Source of the DNA: Roseibacillus sp.
GTDB taxonomy: Bacteria > Verrucomicrobiota > Verrucomicrobiia > Verrucomicrobiales > Akkermansiaceae
DNA: 64,000 bases
Reading direction: 5' to 3'
Assembly: GCA_028821775.1 (NCBI GenBank)
Contig: JAPKFB010000008.1
Span: 1-64,000 of the forward strand
Shown: positions 1 through 8,335 of the stretch, one piece after another
How positions within the stretch are numbered: position 1 is the stretch's first letter
Layout: each line of letters begins with the position of its first letter
The notes under the pieces: generated by a model
Told to the model about the DNA's origin: nothing
The model's input: only the letters and a program-made list of their open reading frames with translations
The model's database searches: none
Program-made: the position numbers and the translations under genes

Positions 1-121
1 CACCACGGAAGATGTAATCGGAGGTATAACCCGCCGAAAAGTCACTCTCGATTTCCGCAACAGCAGTGTTTAGCAGCGTCATCGAAAGTCCTGCAAGTAC
101 CAGAACACGTGTAGGTCTCAT
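1..121 (-). CDS. Partial outer-membrane protein, TorF/TIGR02001-like
   Basis: The minus strand from 121 reads through the left edge of the window. The 40 visible residues are a Sec signal peptide (MRPTRVLVLAGLSMTLLNTA, then VAE) followed by FSAGYTSDYIFRG. That GYxSDYxFRG string is typical of the start of the mature TorF/TIGR02001 family of putative outer-membrane beta-barrel proteins. In many bacteria this family sits beside P-II and Amt genes, and here it lies directly downstream of amt on the same strand, so a role linked to nitrogen uptake is inferred from context. The rest of the barrel is outside the window. No convincing Shine-Dalgarno lies before the ATG, so the start rests on the signal peptide. 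Confidence 0.6.
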   Translation of the reverse strand, partial: MRPTRVLVLAGLSMTLLNTAVAEIESDFSAGYTSDYIFRG

Positions 122-349
122 AACGGAGGCATAAAACCACAGGTTTACCTATTAAGGAAAGGAAAATATTAAAGAATCTTAAATATTTACTAAGGCCTCT
201 CGTTTTTCGCCCTTTCAGCATCTTTCTGACGGCAGGTAGACCCATCAGGACAAGTGGCTTAGGGGATTTGGGGAGCTCCCGGGCTCATTCGGAAGCTCCA
301 ACCGGATTATGAAAAAGCCTCCGCCCTTCTTGCCCTTCGAAAACAACAA

Positions 350-378
350 AGAGCCCCCGGGTTCACACCGGGGGCTCT
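350..378 (-). terminator. Rho-independent terminator after amt
   Basis: An 11-bp perfect stem (AGAGCCCCCGG paired with CCGGGGGCTCT, 7-nt loop) lies about 35 bases after the amt stop on the minus strand. It is followed on that strand by a T-rich tail (TTTGTTGTTTT). It separates amt from the porin-like gene beyond. Confidence 0.85.
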
Positions 379-411
379 GACTAGTGAGTATCTTGTGCTT
401 GGCGAGTCCGC

Positions 412-1716
412 TTAGCTATCCGAATTGTAGGCTTCCTCACCGTGGTAAGTGATATCGAGGCCTGATTGCTCCTCGTCCTCCGAGACCCGCAGGCCCACGG
501 TGACCTTGGCGATCATGAGGGCAATGAAGGCTACCGCGCCGCTCCAGACTACCGTCACTCCGACGGCCTTGATTTGAATCATCGTTTGGGTCGCTATGCC
601 GTGCTCCGGCACCTCGCGAAGAAAGACGCCGGTCAGGACCGCCCCGACGATGCCGCCGATTCCATGGACCCCGAATACGTCAAGGCTGTCATCATATCCA
701 AGCTTCCGCTTCAGGGAGGTAGCGCAGATATAACAGATCGCACCGGAGGCCAGTCCGATCCAAAGCGCTCCAGCAACCGTGGTTGATCCCGACGCTGGCG
801 TAATAGCGACCAGACCAGCCACTGCTCCGGTGGCTGCGCCCACTGCGGTGGGTTTCCCGGAAATGAGCCACTCAAGGGCGAGCCAGGCAATGACTGCGGT
901 CGCGGTCGCAATTTGGGTCACCAGCATCGCGTAGCCTGCCACCCCATCCGCGGCGAGTTCACTTCCAGCATTGAAGCCAAACCAGCCCACCCAGAGAAGG
1001 GATGCGCCGATCACCGTGAAAGGCACGCTATGCGGGGAAAGATTGGGACCTCCAAGCCCCCGACGCTTGCCAAGCATGATACAGGCCACCAAGCCCGCAA
1101 TACCGGCATTGATGTGCACCACCGTGCCGCCCGCAAAATCAATGGCTCCCCATTCCGCTAAGAGACCCCCACCCCAAGCCATGTGCCAGATCGGAAGGTA
1201 AGAAAAAATGGCCCAAATTGTGGTGAAGATCAGAACTGCGCTGAACTTCATGCGCTCGGCGAAGGCGCCCACGATGAGTGCCGGAGTGATGATGAAAAAT
1301 GTCATTTGAAAAACGACGAACACGCTCTCTGGGATGGTCCCGCTCAGCGCTTCGACCGTCACCCCCTTCAGCATGCTTTTGTCCCAACCGCCGATGAATT
1401 TCCCAAGGAACCCTTCCGAACCTCCGGTGGAGGCCAGGCTGTAACCAAAGGCCACCCAGATGATGGTCATGATGGCCGCAATCACGAAGCACTGCATCAA
1501 GATCGAAAGGACATTCTTGGCTCGCACCAATCCCCCGTAAAACAGGGCCAGTCCCGGCAGGGTCATCAGGAGAACGAGCACCGCTGCCACGATCATCCAA
1601 GAGGTATCCCCCGCACTCAGAGCTGGCGCAGCTTCCTCTTCCTGCGCAGCGGCAGATCCGATCAGCGCTAAAAATGCCAGCGCTCCAACTATTAATTTCT
1701 TCAGGTTTGTTCTCAT
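412..1716 (-). CDS. amt: Ammonium transporter Amt
   Basis: A 434-residue inner-membrane ammonium channel of normal length for the family. An N-terminal signal-like segment (MRTNLKKLIVGALAFLALIG...AAAQ) precedes the Amt core. Visible family motifs are LFYGGLVRAKNVLS near residue 65, GAFAERMKF, FAGGTVVHINAGIAGL (with a conserved helix His), LLWVGWFGFNAGS, and DVFGVHGIGGIVGAVLTG (second pore His). The C-terminus (LDITYHGEEAYNSDS) has the usual cytoplasmic tail. I chose ATG 1716 because the open frame upstream is extended by only five codons from a GTG. A strong terminator follows. No glnK (P-II) gene, the usual partner, is visible in the window. Confidence 0.93.
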   Translation of the reverse strand: MRTNLKKLIVGALAFLALIGSAAAQEEEAAPALSAGDTSWMIVAAVLVLLMTLPGLALFYGGLVRAKNVLSILMQCFVIAAIMTIIWVAFGYSLASTGGSEGFLGKFIGGWDKSMLKGVTVEALSGTIPESVFVVFQMTFFIITPALIVGAFAERMKFSAVLIFTTIWAIFSYLPIWHMAWGGGLLAEWGAIDFAGGTVVHINAGIAGLVACIMLGKRRGLGGPNLSPHSVPFTVIGASLLWVGWFGFNAGSELAADGVAGYAMLVTQIATATAVIAWLALEWLISGKPTAVGAATGAVAGLVAITPASGSTTVAGALWIGLASGAICYICATSLKRKLGYDDSLDVFGVHGIGGIVGAVLTGVFLREVPEHGIATQTMIQIKAVGVTVVWSGAVAFIALMIAKVTVGLRVSEDEEQSGLDITYHGEEAYNSDS

Positions 1717-1901
1717 TTTTCCGTGTTGCACGAATTCTTGGCTTCTCTACGAAGCACGAGGCGTGCCAACGCCTCCAATCAAGGTCCGAATTCCCCTCCC
1801 CACGGCCCGACCCCGATCTTGGCACAACATTCGCTCTCCGGGCCGAGTAATCAGCCAATCTACTCATCAGAACCATGCGAATTCGTAACGTCACACCCTG
1901 A

Positions 1902-3009
1902 GTCCGAAAGTTCCTCATTGGAAGTCTCCCGACACTCGCCATCGCCGCTCCAACTACCCTTCAGGCGGAGGGGTTCGATCCCACTGCCGAGGAAATCCTC
2001 GTCACACCCGAAGAACTTGATGCCGAACACGCCGACTACGATGAAGGCACAGTGGATCTTAAAGGTGCCGCGCTCTTCAAGCACATGCAGATTCACGGCG
2101 CAGAGGGATTCACCCCGGAACAAATCTCCGCCGCCAAAGGCTACCAAAGTCGCTACGAGAATGCGCCTTTCTTTGTCATCAGTAACCTCTGGATTCTGCT
2201 TTGCGCATTCCTTGTGTTCATTATGCACCTCGGTTTCGCGTGCCTCGAATCAGGACTCACGCAGAAGAAGAACAGCGTCAACCTTCTCTTCAAGAACGTC
2301 TTCATCATCTGTGCCGGCATCCTGCTCCACGCGGTGTGGGGATTCAACGCGATGTATCCCGGTGACTGGAGCATCTCCAACATCTTTGCGTTCGGATCGC
2401 CGATCGCAGGCACGCCCGGCGACAACGCTCATCTTTCCTACGGCGGCACCGGACTCTGTCAAACCGGATGGACCGACTTTATCTTTCAGGCCATGTTTGC
2501 TGCAACCGCGGCCACCATCGTTTCGGGCGCGGTAGCCGAACGCGTGAAGCTCTCATCCTTCATGATCTTCGCAGCGCTCCTCGTGGGATTCGCCTATCCC
2601 ATTACCGGTCGCTGGAAGTGGGGCGGTGGTTTCCTCGACCAATTGGGCTTCTATGACTTTGCCGGGTCCAGCGTAGTCCACGCCTTCGCGTGGATTTGCG
2701 ACCCTCGCCTGCGTGCTCGTTCTCGGACCACGCCGCGGGAAGTAAACCAAGAAGCCCGACCTCTCCATGGCTCTCAATGGAATCCTGGCCGGTCTCGTCG
2801 GAATCACGGCCGGGGCCGACCAGATGTCCATCCTCGGCGCAGTGATCGCGGGTGGAGTGGCTGGAACGATCGTCGTCTTCGCGATCATCATGTTCGACCG
2901 GATCAAGCTCGTGATGGGCGTCCGGGTCGATGAGCAGGAGGAAATTGAAGGGCTGGATGTGGCCGAACACGGTGTTCCAGCCTATGGCGTCGAGCACGCG
3001 GAGTTCTAA
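1902..3009 (+). pseudogene. Second Amt gene, broken by several lesions
   Basis: This region encodes a second, diverged Amt protein but cannot be read through. A signal-like N-terminus (RKFLIGSLPTLAIAAPTTLQ, then AEGF) starts right after a stop codon, and GTC stands where a start codon is expected; the first in-frame GTG is at 2052, inside the protein. The frame runs through GFACLESGLTQKKNSVN and FYDFAGSSVVHA to about 2690. There the expected GGFATLACVLVLGPRRGK continues one base out of frame, implying a +1 insertion. That frame reaches TAA shortly after GPRRGK, and the protein resumes at KKPDLSMALNG with roughly 60-70 family residues missing. The end (VDEQEEIEGLDVAEHG) is intact. An assembly error could explain one lesion but hardly all three. 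Confidence 0.8.
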
Positions 3010-3033
3010 ATCAACTACTTAAGACCAAACTTC

Positions 3034-3066
3034 AGGCCGCGGACTAGTTCCGCGGCCTTTTTCTTT
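3034..3066 (+). terminator. Terminator after amt2 relic
   Basis: A 10-bp stem AGGCCGCGGA/TCCGCGGCCT with a 5-nt loop is followed by TTTTCTTT. It is a well-formed intrinsic terminator, retained although the gene before it is broken. Confidence 0.85.
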
Positions 3067-3103
3067 CCCATCAGAGGCGGTCCTTGCTTCCCTGTCTTCA
3101 GCG

Positions 3104-3889
3104 ATGCGCCTGCTCCTCATCGACAATTCGAACACCCGCACGAAGTTTGCGCTCGGGACCCCGACGGGCTTGGATTCCCATCTTGAGCGAGTTCCCACCA
3201 AGGACCTCGATCCCAAGTTGATCACTCATCTCAGCGCCCAGTTCGAATTCGATGCCGTGGTGGTGTCCTCCGTGGTGCCAAATAAGGCCGCGCTCCTTCG
3301 CGAGATGCTCGCCGCCAAACCAATGCATTTCATTTCCCACCAAAGCGAGCTCCCCATCGGCATCGACTATCCCGCCCCCGAGGAGATTGGGGCAGATCGT
3401 CTTGCCAATGCGGTGGCCGTGCACGACCACTCCGGGACGCCTGCAATCGTCATCGACTTTGGCACGGCCGTCACCTTCGATGTCGTCGGCTTGCCAGGAC
3501 CCGCTTTCGCACTGAAGAGGAAAGCTCGCACGAAGGCAGGCGAGCGGGCCTGTTATCTCGGAGGGGTGATCGCTCCCGGGCTGGCCTCCATGACCACCTA
3601 TCTTCATCGGCGCACCGCCCTGCTCCCTCAAATCGATCTCGCCGAACCAAAATCTGCGATCGGAAAATCAACTACTGAAGCCATGCGGGCCGGAGCGGTC
3701 TACGGGTATCGCGGCATGATTCGCGAAATCCTCCAGTGCATTTGCGGGGAGCTCGAGGGCGATCCCAACATCGTGGCCACCGGTGGTGACGCGACCCTCA
3801 TCGCGGAGGGTCTCCCTGAGGTTCACGAAATTATTCCCAATCTTACACTGGAGGGAATTCAACTGATCGGCGAACGGAACATTGGTTAG
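3104..3889 (+). CDS. coaX: Type III pantothenate kinase
   Basis: 261 residues, the usual length for CoaX, which phosphorylates pantothenate in the first step of coenzyme A synthesis. It has the ASKHA fold signature at the N-terminus (LLLIDNSNTRTKFALG; many relatives have DxGNT/DxGNS), the GADRLANAVA segment with the conserved Asp, IDFGTAVTFDVV as the second phosphate loop, and GGVIAPGL in the dimer/active-site region. The ATG at 3104 begins at the conserved first strand. The next gene (ROK kinase) follows on the same strand 34 bases after the stop. Confidence 0.9.
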   Translation: MRLLLIDNSNTRTKFALGTPTGLDSHLERVPTKDLDPKLITHLSAQFEFDAVVVSSVVPNKAALLREMLAAKPMHFISHQSELPIGIDYPAPEEIGADRLANAVAVHDHSGTPAIVIDFGTAVTFDVVGLPGPAFALKRKARTKAGERACYLGGVIAPGLASMTTYLHRRTALLPQIDLAEPKSAIGKSTTEAMRAGAVYGYRGMIREILQCICGELEGDPNIVATGGDATLIAEGLPEVHEIIPNLTLEGIQLIGERNIG

Positions 3890-3923
3890 ATCCGTAACCC
3901 GTTCCTTGCTAAGATTCATCCCC

Positions 3924-4868
3924 ATGAGTAACTCTCCCCTTGCCATCGGCATCGATTTTGGAGGCACTTCGGTCAAGTGCGGCGTGGTGGATGGGCCCAA
4001 GATCATCGCGACCGCGGACCGCCTCACGACTCGAAATTTTCCCGACGCTCCAAGTTTGATCGACGCCATGGCCGAAACCACCCAGGCCCTGCGGGAGAGG
4101 CATCCTGCCATCGCCGCGGTTGGCATCGGCATGCCTGGCTTCGTCGACTTCACCAACGGGTTTGTTCACAACCTCTCCAACGTCCCCGGCTGGCAGGATG
4201 TTCCGATGCGCGATGAGTTTGCCAAGCGCTGCGATCTTCCCTGCCAGGTGGAGAACGACGCCAATGCCATGACCTACGCCGAATGGAAACTGGGCGCCGC
4301 CCGCGGCTGCAACCATGTCGTGGCCCTCACTCTCGGAACCGGGGTGGGAGGTGGCATTGTCTCGCACGGGATATTCATCCGCGGTGCGCGCTCGGCTGCC
4401 GGGGAGCTGGGCCAAGCCTCCATTCACTACGAAGGCCGCAAGGGGGCCTATGGCAATCTCGGCGCGCTCGAGGACTACATCGGCAACAACGAACTCGCCG
4501 CCGAAGCGCAGTTCGCCTACGCGCGCAAGGGCATCGAAAAATCCCTCGCCACGTGCCAGCCCTCCGAACTCGCGACCGCGGCGCGGAATGGTGATGAGAT
4601 TGCATCGCAAATCTGGATCGACGCCGCGGCCCAGCTGGCGAGCTCCCTGGTCGACTGCTGCTATCTCCTCAACCCGGAGATCATCGTGATCGGCGGAGGG
4701 GTTGCCCAGGCGGGCTCCCTTCTTTTCGATCCTCTCTACGCATCCCTCGCCAGCCAGCTCAGCGGACCCTTCAAGGATCACCTCACCATCGTCCCTGCCC
4801 AGTTTGGAAACGAGGCCGGCATGATCGGAGCCGCCCGCATTGCACTCGAATCGGCTGGACTGGTCTAA
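3924..4868 (+). CDS. ROK family sugar kinase/glucokinase-like protein
   Basis: 314 residues. IGIDFGGTSVKCGVVDG at residue 8 is the phosphate-1 ATP loop; GIGMPGFVD, VENDANAMTYAEW (catalytic Asp within ENDAN) and LTLGTGVGGGIV are classic ROK features. GELGQASIHYEGR corresponds to the GExGH zinc-binding region, but Gln replaces the usual His, and the CxCGxxGC cluster is replaced by YEGRKGAYGNLG, so the structural zinc is probably absent. This places it with zinc-less, glucokinase-type ROK proteins rather than NagC-type repressors; no helix-turn-helix domain is present. I moved the start to ATG 3924 because the 14 extra upstream codons (GTG 3882) would overlap coaX. The substrate is not deducible. 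Confidence 0.85.
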   Translation: MSNSPLAIGIDFGGTSVKCGVVDGPKIIATADRLTTRNFPDAPSLIDAMAETTQALRERHPAIAAVGIGMPGFVDFTNGFVHNLSNVPGWQDVPMRDEFAKRCDLPCQVENDANAMTYAEWKLGAARGCNHVVALTLGTGVGGGIVSHGIFIRGARSAAGELGQASIHYEGRKGAYGNLGALEDYIGNNELAAEAQFAYARKGIEKSLATCQPSELATAARNGDEIASQIWIDAAAQLASSLVDCCYLLNPEIIVIGGGVAQAGSLLFDPLYASLASQLSGPFKDHLTIVPAQFGNEAGMIGAARIALESAGLV

Positions 4869-4940
4869 CAGGACTCTGCGATCTGCGACCCCTCCGTCCT
4901 GATCAGGAGACATCACAGCTCAGGCGTGGAGTTGATCCGT

Positions 4941-4959
4941 GCAGACCCTCCGGGTCTGC
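4941..4959. terminator. Hairpin between convergent genes
   Basis: A perfect 8-bp inverted repeat GCAGACCC/GGGTCTGC with a 3-base loop lies in the 117-bp gap between the convergent ROK and DUF1802 genes. There is no clear T-run on either side, so it may be a weak bidirectional terminator. Confidence 0.4.
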
Positions 4960-4985
4960 GGTTCGTCCCAAGCAGCCCACCCTCC

Positions 4986-5561
4986 CTAGCCCACGATCTC
5001 TTCGAGCGCTCTCGCCAGCTCGGAAAACTCCTTCTTCCCCAACACCGGACCGGATTCCATCCTCTCTGGCAAGGCCGGCAAGTCCACCCATGTCCGGCAC
5101 CCACCGTACTTTTTCTGGTAGGGAATCATGCGCGGCTCCGCCAACGCGGAAACCCGTACCAGGGCGCAGTGAATCTGCTGAACTTCGCCGCAGTCAAAGC
5201 GCTCTCGCACCAAGCTCTCCGTCCAAACGTGAAAGCGCTCAAGCTCGGCGACCTTCTTCCAGTCGCTCAGCGTCCTGGCCCACACTGCTTCACAGTAATA
5301 CTGCAGCGGCACTGCGTCCCCCACCTGCCATTCTCCCGACTCCCCGGACTCATCCTCTTCCTCGTCCACCCGCACCTGTTCGGACTGGGCATGAAAGCGG
5401 GTCGGGAACAGCCAGAAGCGGTCGTGTTTGAAGGAGAATCCTTCCCGCCCTTCGTGAATCCCTCCCTTCCGCAGCAGTAAACTCTGCCCCCCAGTGCCGA
5501 GGGCCTTGCACACGGCCCCCCATTCCTTGTAGCCCACGGTCGTCTCCACGCCCCTTTTCAT
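4986..5561 (-). CDS. DUF1802 family protein
   Basis: 191 residues with the family hallmark near the N-terminus: YKEWGAVCKALGTGGQSLLL, then RKGGIHEGREGFSFKHDRFWLFPT. DUF1802 proteins are small soluble proteins of unknown function found widely in cyanobacteria, planctomycetes and verrucomicrobia. A GGAAGG run directly abuts the ATG at 5561. The region around residues 67-76 (DEEEDESGES) is an acidic linker. It stands alone, convergent with the ROK gene and divergent from metX, so context gives no function. Confidence 0.8.
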   Translation of the reverse strand: MKRGVETTVGYKEWGAVCKALGTGGQSLLLRKGGIHEGREGFSFKHDRFWLFPTRFHAQSEQVRVDEEEDESGESGEWQVGDAVPLQYYCEAVWARTLSDWKKVAELERFHVWTESLVRERFDCGEVQQIHCALVRVSALAEPRMIPYQKKYGGCRTWVDLPALPERMESGPVLGKKEFSELARALEEIVG

Positions 5562-5627
5562 CCTTCCGAGCAGGCCTTGTCAAAATAATCCGTTTTCATT
5601 CGATCCCGTTCGGCGTATTTCCGACCT

Positions 5628-6794
5628 GTGTCCAAAAATCAGGAACGCGTCCAATCCAAGCTCTTCCAAGCAGTCACGGTGGGAGACTCGCCTCTCAACC
5701 TGCGCGAAGGAGGCGAGCTTCGTGCCGTTCAGCTCTCCTACGAGTCCTGGGGCCAACTCAATGCCGGGAAATCAAACGCGATTCTGATCTTTCACGCCCT
5801 CTCGGGCAGCCAGCATGTCTCCGGCCTCAACCCAGACCTCCCTGAAGCGGGATCCCTCTGGAATGAAGATGTCCACGATGGTTGGTGGAACGGCTGCGTC
5901 GGTCCCGGCAAGGCGATCGACACCAACAAGCACTTCGTGCTCTGCTTCAATCTTCTGGGTGGTTGCTACGGCTCGACCGGCCCGGCCTCCACCAATCCCA
6001 CCACGGGCGAACCCTACGGTTCCACCTTTCCCCACGTCTCCATCTCTGATCAAGCCCGGGTCGCTTCCCTCCTCCTCGATCATCTCGGAATTGAATGCCT
6101 GCAGGCCGTGGTCGGCCCCTCGGTGGGTGGCCTCGCTTCCCTCACCTTTGCCACCAACTATCCTGAGCGCGTCCGCACCATCATCTCGGTCGCGAGCGGA
6201 ATCAAAACCACCGTCCTCAATCGCCTCATCCTCTTCGAGCAGATTCTCGCCATTGAGAACGATCCCTTCTTCAACGGCGGTGACTACTATGATGTCGGGC
6301 ACCCGGACCTTGGTCTCGCCCTCGCCCGCATGATCTCGCACAAGACCTTCGTGCATCTGGACGCCTTCGAACGGCGCGCCCGGCGCGATGTCATCCAGCA
6401 GGGCGACGCGCTCTCCTGGTACCAGGTCCGCGATCAGTTCCAGAGCTATATGCTCTATCAGGGAAAAAAGTTCGTCCGCCGCTTCGATGCCAACACCTAC
6501 CTCCGCATCATCGACATGTGGTCCCGCTACGAGGCGACGCGCGAAGGCGATGCGGAGGACGAGGCCGAACTCTTCGAGCGTTGCCGCAAGGCCAACCATC
6601 GCTTCCTCGTATTCTCAATCGACTCGGACTTCTGCTTCTATCCTGAGGAACAGGCGAAGCTGGTCACCACTCTGGAGGAGGCGGGTCTCGAGCCGATGTA
6701 TCTCACTGTGCACTCTGACAAGGGGCACGACTCGTTTCTCTTGGAACCGGCACTCTACGCTCCGCATATTCACTATGCCCTGAGAGAGGAGTGA
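5628..6794 (+). CDS. metX: Homoserine O-acyltransferase (acetyltransferase type)
   Basis: 388 residues, alpha/beta-hydrolase fold, first committed step of methionine synthesis from homoserine. The MetX block is complete: HALSGSQHVSG near residue 55, WWNGCVGPGKAIDTN, FNLLGGCYGSTGPAS, and the nucleophile elbow GPSVGG (most homologues have GPSMGG). The triad is completed by Asp in IDSDFCFYP and His in SDKGHDSFLLE near the C-terminus. The start is GTG at 5628. Substrate choice between acetyl-CoA and succinyl-CoA cannot be settled by the gene name alone; acetyl transfer is the default. metK and ahcY lie elsewhere in the window (30.6-33.3 kb). Confidence 0.9.
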   Translation: MSKNQERVQSKLFQAVTVGDSPLNLREGGELRAVQLSYESWGQLNAGKSNAILIFHALSGSQHVSGLNPDLPEAGSLWNEDVHDGWWNGCVGPGKAIDTNKHFVLCFNLLGGCYGSTGPASTNPTTGEPYGSTFPHVSISDQARVASLLLDHLGIECLQAVVGPSVGGLASLTFATNYPERVRTIISVASGIKTTVLNRLILFEQILAIENDPFFNGGDYYDVGHPDLGLALARMISHKTFVHLDAFERRARRDVIQQGDALSWYQVRDQFQSYMLYQGKKFVRRFDANTYLRIIDMWSRYEATREGDAEDEAELFERCRKANHRFLVFSIDSDFCFYPEEQAKLVTTLEEAGLEPMYLTVHSDKGHDSFLLEPALYAPHIHYALREE

Positions 6795-6837
6795 GCGCTG
6801 AGCCGGAAGTCGGGAACCAGGAGACGACCCCGGCCCC

Positions 6838-7647
6838 TCACTCGCTGATTCGCATTGTGCTCCGGGCTGCGCCGAGGCGAAACTCGCCATCTCCCTGTTC
6901 CACGTCTCGGAGGCGGAACCATCCATCCCGCAACTCGCCCACCAGCGGTTGGGATCCCGGCATGAAGGCTCCGGTGTTGATGATGCTGCGCGAACCCCGC
7001 TCCCAAACTCCCGGACGATGGAAGTGTCCAAAGAGAAAGAGCTCGGTCTGGGGTCGGTGGCGCTGCGCGAACCGGTCAGCGGTGGCCACCATCGTCAGCC
7101 ACACCCGCAGGATGTTGTAACAACGCTCCGGCGGCCACAGGGCGCTGAGGAGATAATTATCACTCTTCTTTCCCAGTTTGCGGGCCACTTTTGGTTTCAG
7201 GACCTCGGTGACCAGGCGGGTCGTCTCCCAATGGTGAGATAAGTCATTCCCGACCCTGTTCCGTTTCTCAACCAGCTTCCACACCTCGTCCTTTCGGAAC
7301 AGAAACTCGTGAGTCCACGGCGCAACCTCCGAGTAGAGCGCATGTCCGTGCGTGATGAATATCGCCCCGCCCGCGAGCTCGAGCCACCCAAGGTCCGCGA
7401 TCTCGGGATCGTGGTTCCCGGGAAGAAAAACGGGAGTCACTCCTTCCTCCGCGCATATGTCCTTCAAGGTCGCCAAATCCTCGGCCCCCTTCTCCCGCCA
7501 CTCCCAACAACTCTGCTCACAGGTGTCTCCGTTGAAGATCACCGTCCGCGCACCGGCGAGAAGCGGACGCAAGGCTTCCACCCGATCAACCTTGGATGCA
7601 GGATGGGCGAGATGAAGGTCGGAAAGGATTCGGATCGGTTCCTCCAT
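6838..7647 (-). CDS. Calcineurin-like metallophosphoesterase, LpxH-like
   Basis: 269 residues with the five metal-binding blocks in order: LSDLHLAHP (DxH), FNGDTCEQ (GD), LPGNHDPEI (GNHD), ITHGHALYS and GHFHRPGVW. The arrangement, with a helical insert of about 90 residues between blocks four and five, is like UDP-2,3-diacylglucosamine hydrolase (LpxH/LpxG) and the related UDP-sugar phosphatases; I cannot name the substrate. ATG 7647 is chosen; a GTG at 7671 overlaps the stop of the preceding methyltransferase gene (GTGA) and is a fair alternative that would add eight residues. The two genes are probably co-transcribed. Confidence 0.8.
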   Translation of the reverse strand: MEEPIRILSDLHLAHPASKVDRVEALRPLLAGARTVIFNGDTCEQSCWEWREKGAEDLATLKDICAEEGVTPVFLPGNHDPEIADLGWLELAGGAIFITHGHALYSEVAPWTHEFLFRKDEVWKLVEKRNRVGNDLSHHWETTRLVTEVLKPKVARKLGKKSDNYLLSALWPPERCYNILRVWLTMVATADRFAQRHRPQTELFLFGHFHRPGVWERGSRSIINTGAFMPGSQPLVGELRDGWFRLRDVEQGDGEFRLGAARSTMRISE

Positions 7648-7667
7648 CCCGTTGGCAGGGAGTTCGT

Positions 7668-8252
7668 TCACGGTTTCGCGGACGCTCCATCCCGCTGGCG
7701 ACGCGCTTCGAAGAGACACACCCCGGTAGCCACACTCACGTTCAAACAATCCACCCTCCCCTTCATCGGAATCTGCACCAGAAAATCGCACTTGTCCTCG
7801 CTCAAGCGACGAAGTCCGGGTCCTTCCCCACCCATCACGATCGCGAGAGGTCCACTCAAATCCACGTCGTAGAGACTTTCCTTCCCCCGATCCGAGGTTC
7901 CCACCAGCCACACACCCGCTTCCTTCAATTCCTCCATGGTCCGGGCAAGATTGGTCACTCGCATGAAGCGCACCGAGTCGGCGGCCCCCACCGAGATGCG
8001 ACGCACCACCTCCGTGATGCCAACGGCTCGATCCTTGGGTGCAATCACGAGATCCACTCCGGCTCCGTCCGCACTGCGGAGAATCGCACCCAGGTTGTGC
8101 GGATCCTGCACACTGTCCAGTATCAGGATGAACGGGCATGCGCTCTCCTCAAGGATCTTGCGCAAATCCCCCTCGTGCGTGGCCTGCAAATCAGCCCGCT
8201 CGGCCGTGTGCCGATTTGCTCGCCCTCCGGATTTTGGCTTATGCCGCGCCAT
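7668..8252 (-). CDS. TrmH/SpoU family RNA 2'-O-methyltransferase
   Basis: 194 residues carrying the SPOUT knot: [19 protein letters not shown] (motif 1), [13 protein letters not shown] (motif 2) and [15 protein letters not shown] (motif 3). It is of the RlmB/TrmH type and methylates a ribose 2'-OH in rRNA or tRNA using SAM. Only about 45 residues precede the catalytic domain, so the L30e-like substrate-binding domain of RlmB is missing; the protein resembles the short TrmH-like group. The N-terminus is basic ([14 protein letters not shown]) and could bind RNA. The start is ATG 8252 rather than the GTG one codon earlier. Confidence 0.85.
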   Translation of the reverse strand: MARHKPKSGGRANRHTAERADLQATHEGDLRKILEESACPFILILDSVQDPHNLGAILRSADGAGVDLVIAPKDRAVGITEVVRRISVGAADSVRFMRVTNLARTMEELKEAGVWLVGTSDRGKESLYDVDLSGPLAIVMGGEGPGLRRLSEDKCDFLVQIPMKGRVDCLNVSVATGVCLFEARRQRDGASAKP

Positions 8253-8282
8253 CACCTGAGTTGATACAGTATCAAAATGAAA

Positions 8283-8310
8283 CTGCCGAGCCGCGAAAGC
8301 GGCCCGGCAG
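8283..8310 (-). terminator. Terminator of the rpoBC operon
   Basis: CTGCCGAGCCGC/GCGGCCCGGCAG forms a 12-position stem with one mismatch and a GAAA tetraloop 25 bases past the rpoC stop on the minus strand, followed there by TTTCATTTTGAT. It is the natural end of the ribosomal protein/RNA polymerase operon. Confidence 0.85.
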
Positions 8311-8335
8311 TGAATTCAAAACAGGAGGTCTTCCC

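Noticed and set aside
1723-2535. Plus-strand Ser/Arg-rich frame of 270 codons over amt2
   Set aside because: It is an out-of-frame reading of the amt2 relic; the true frame shows Amt motifs.
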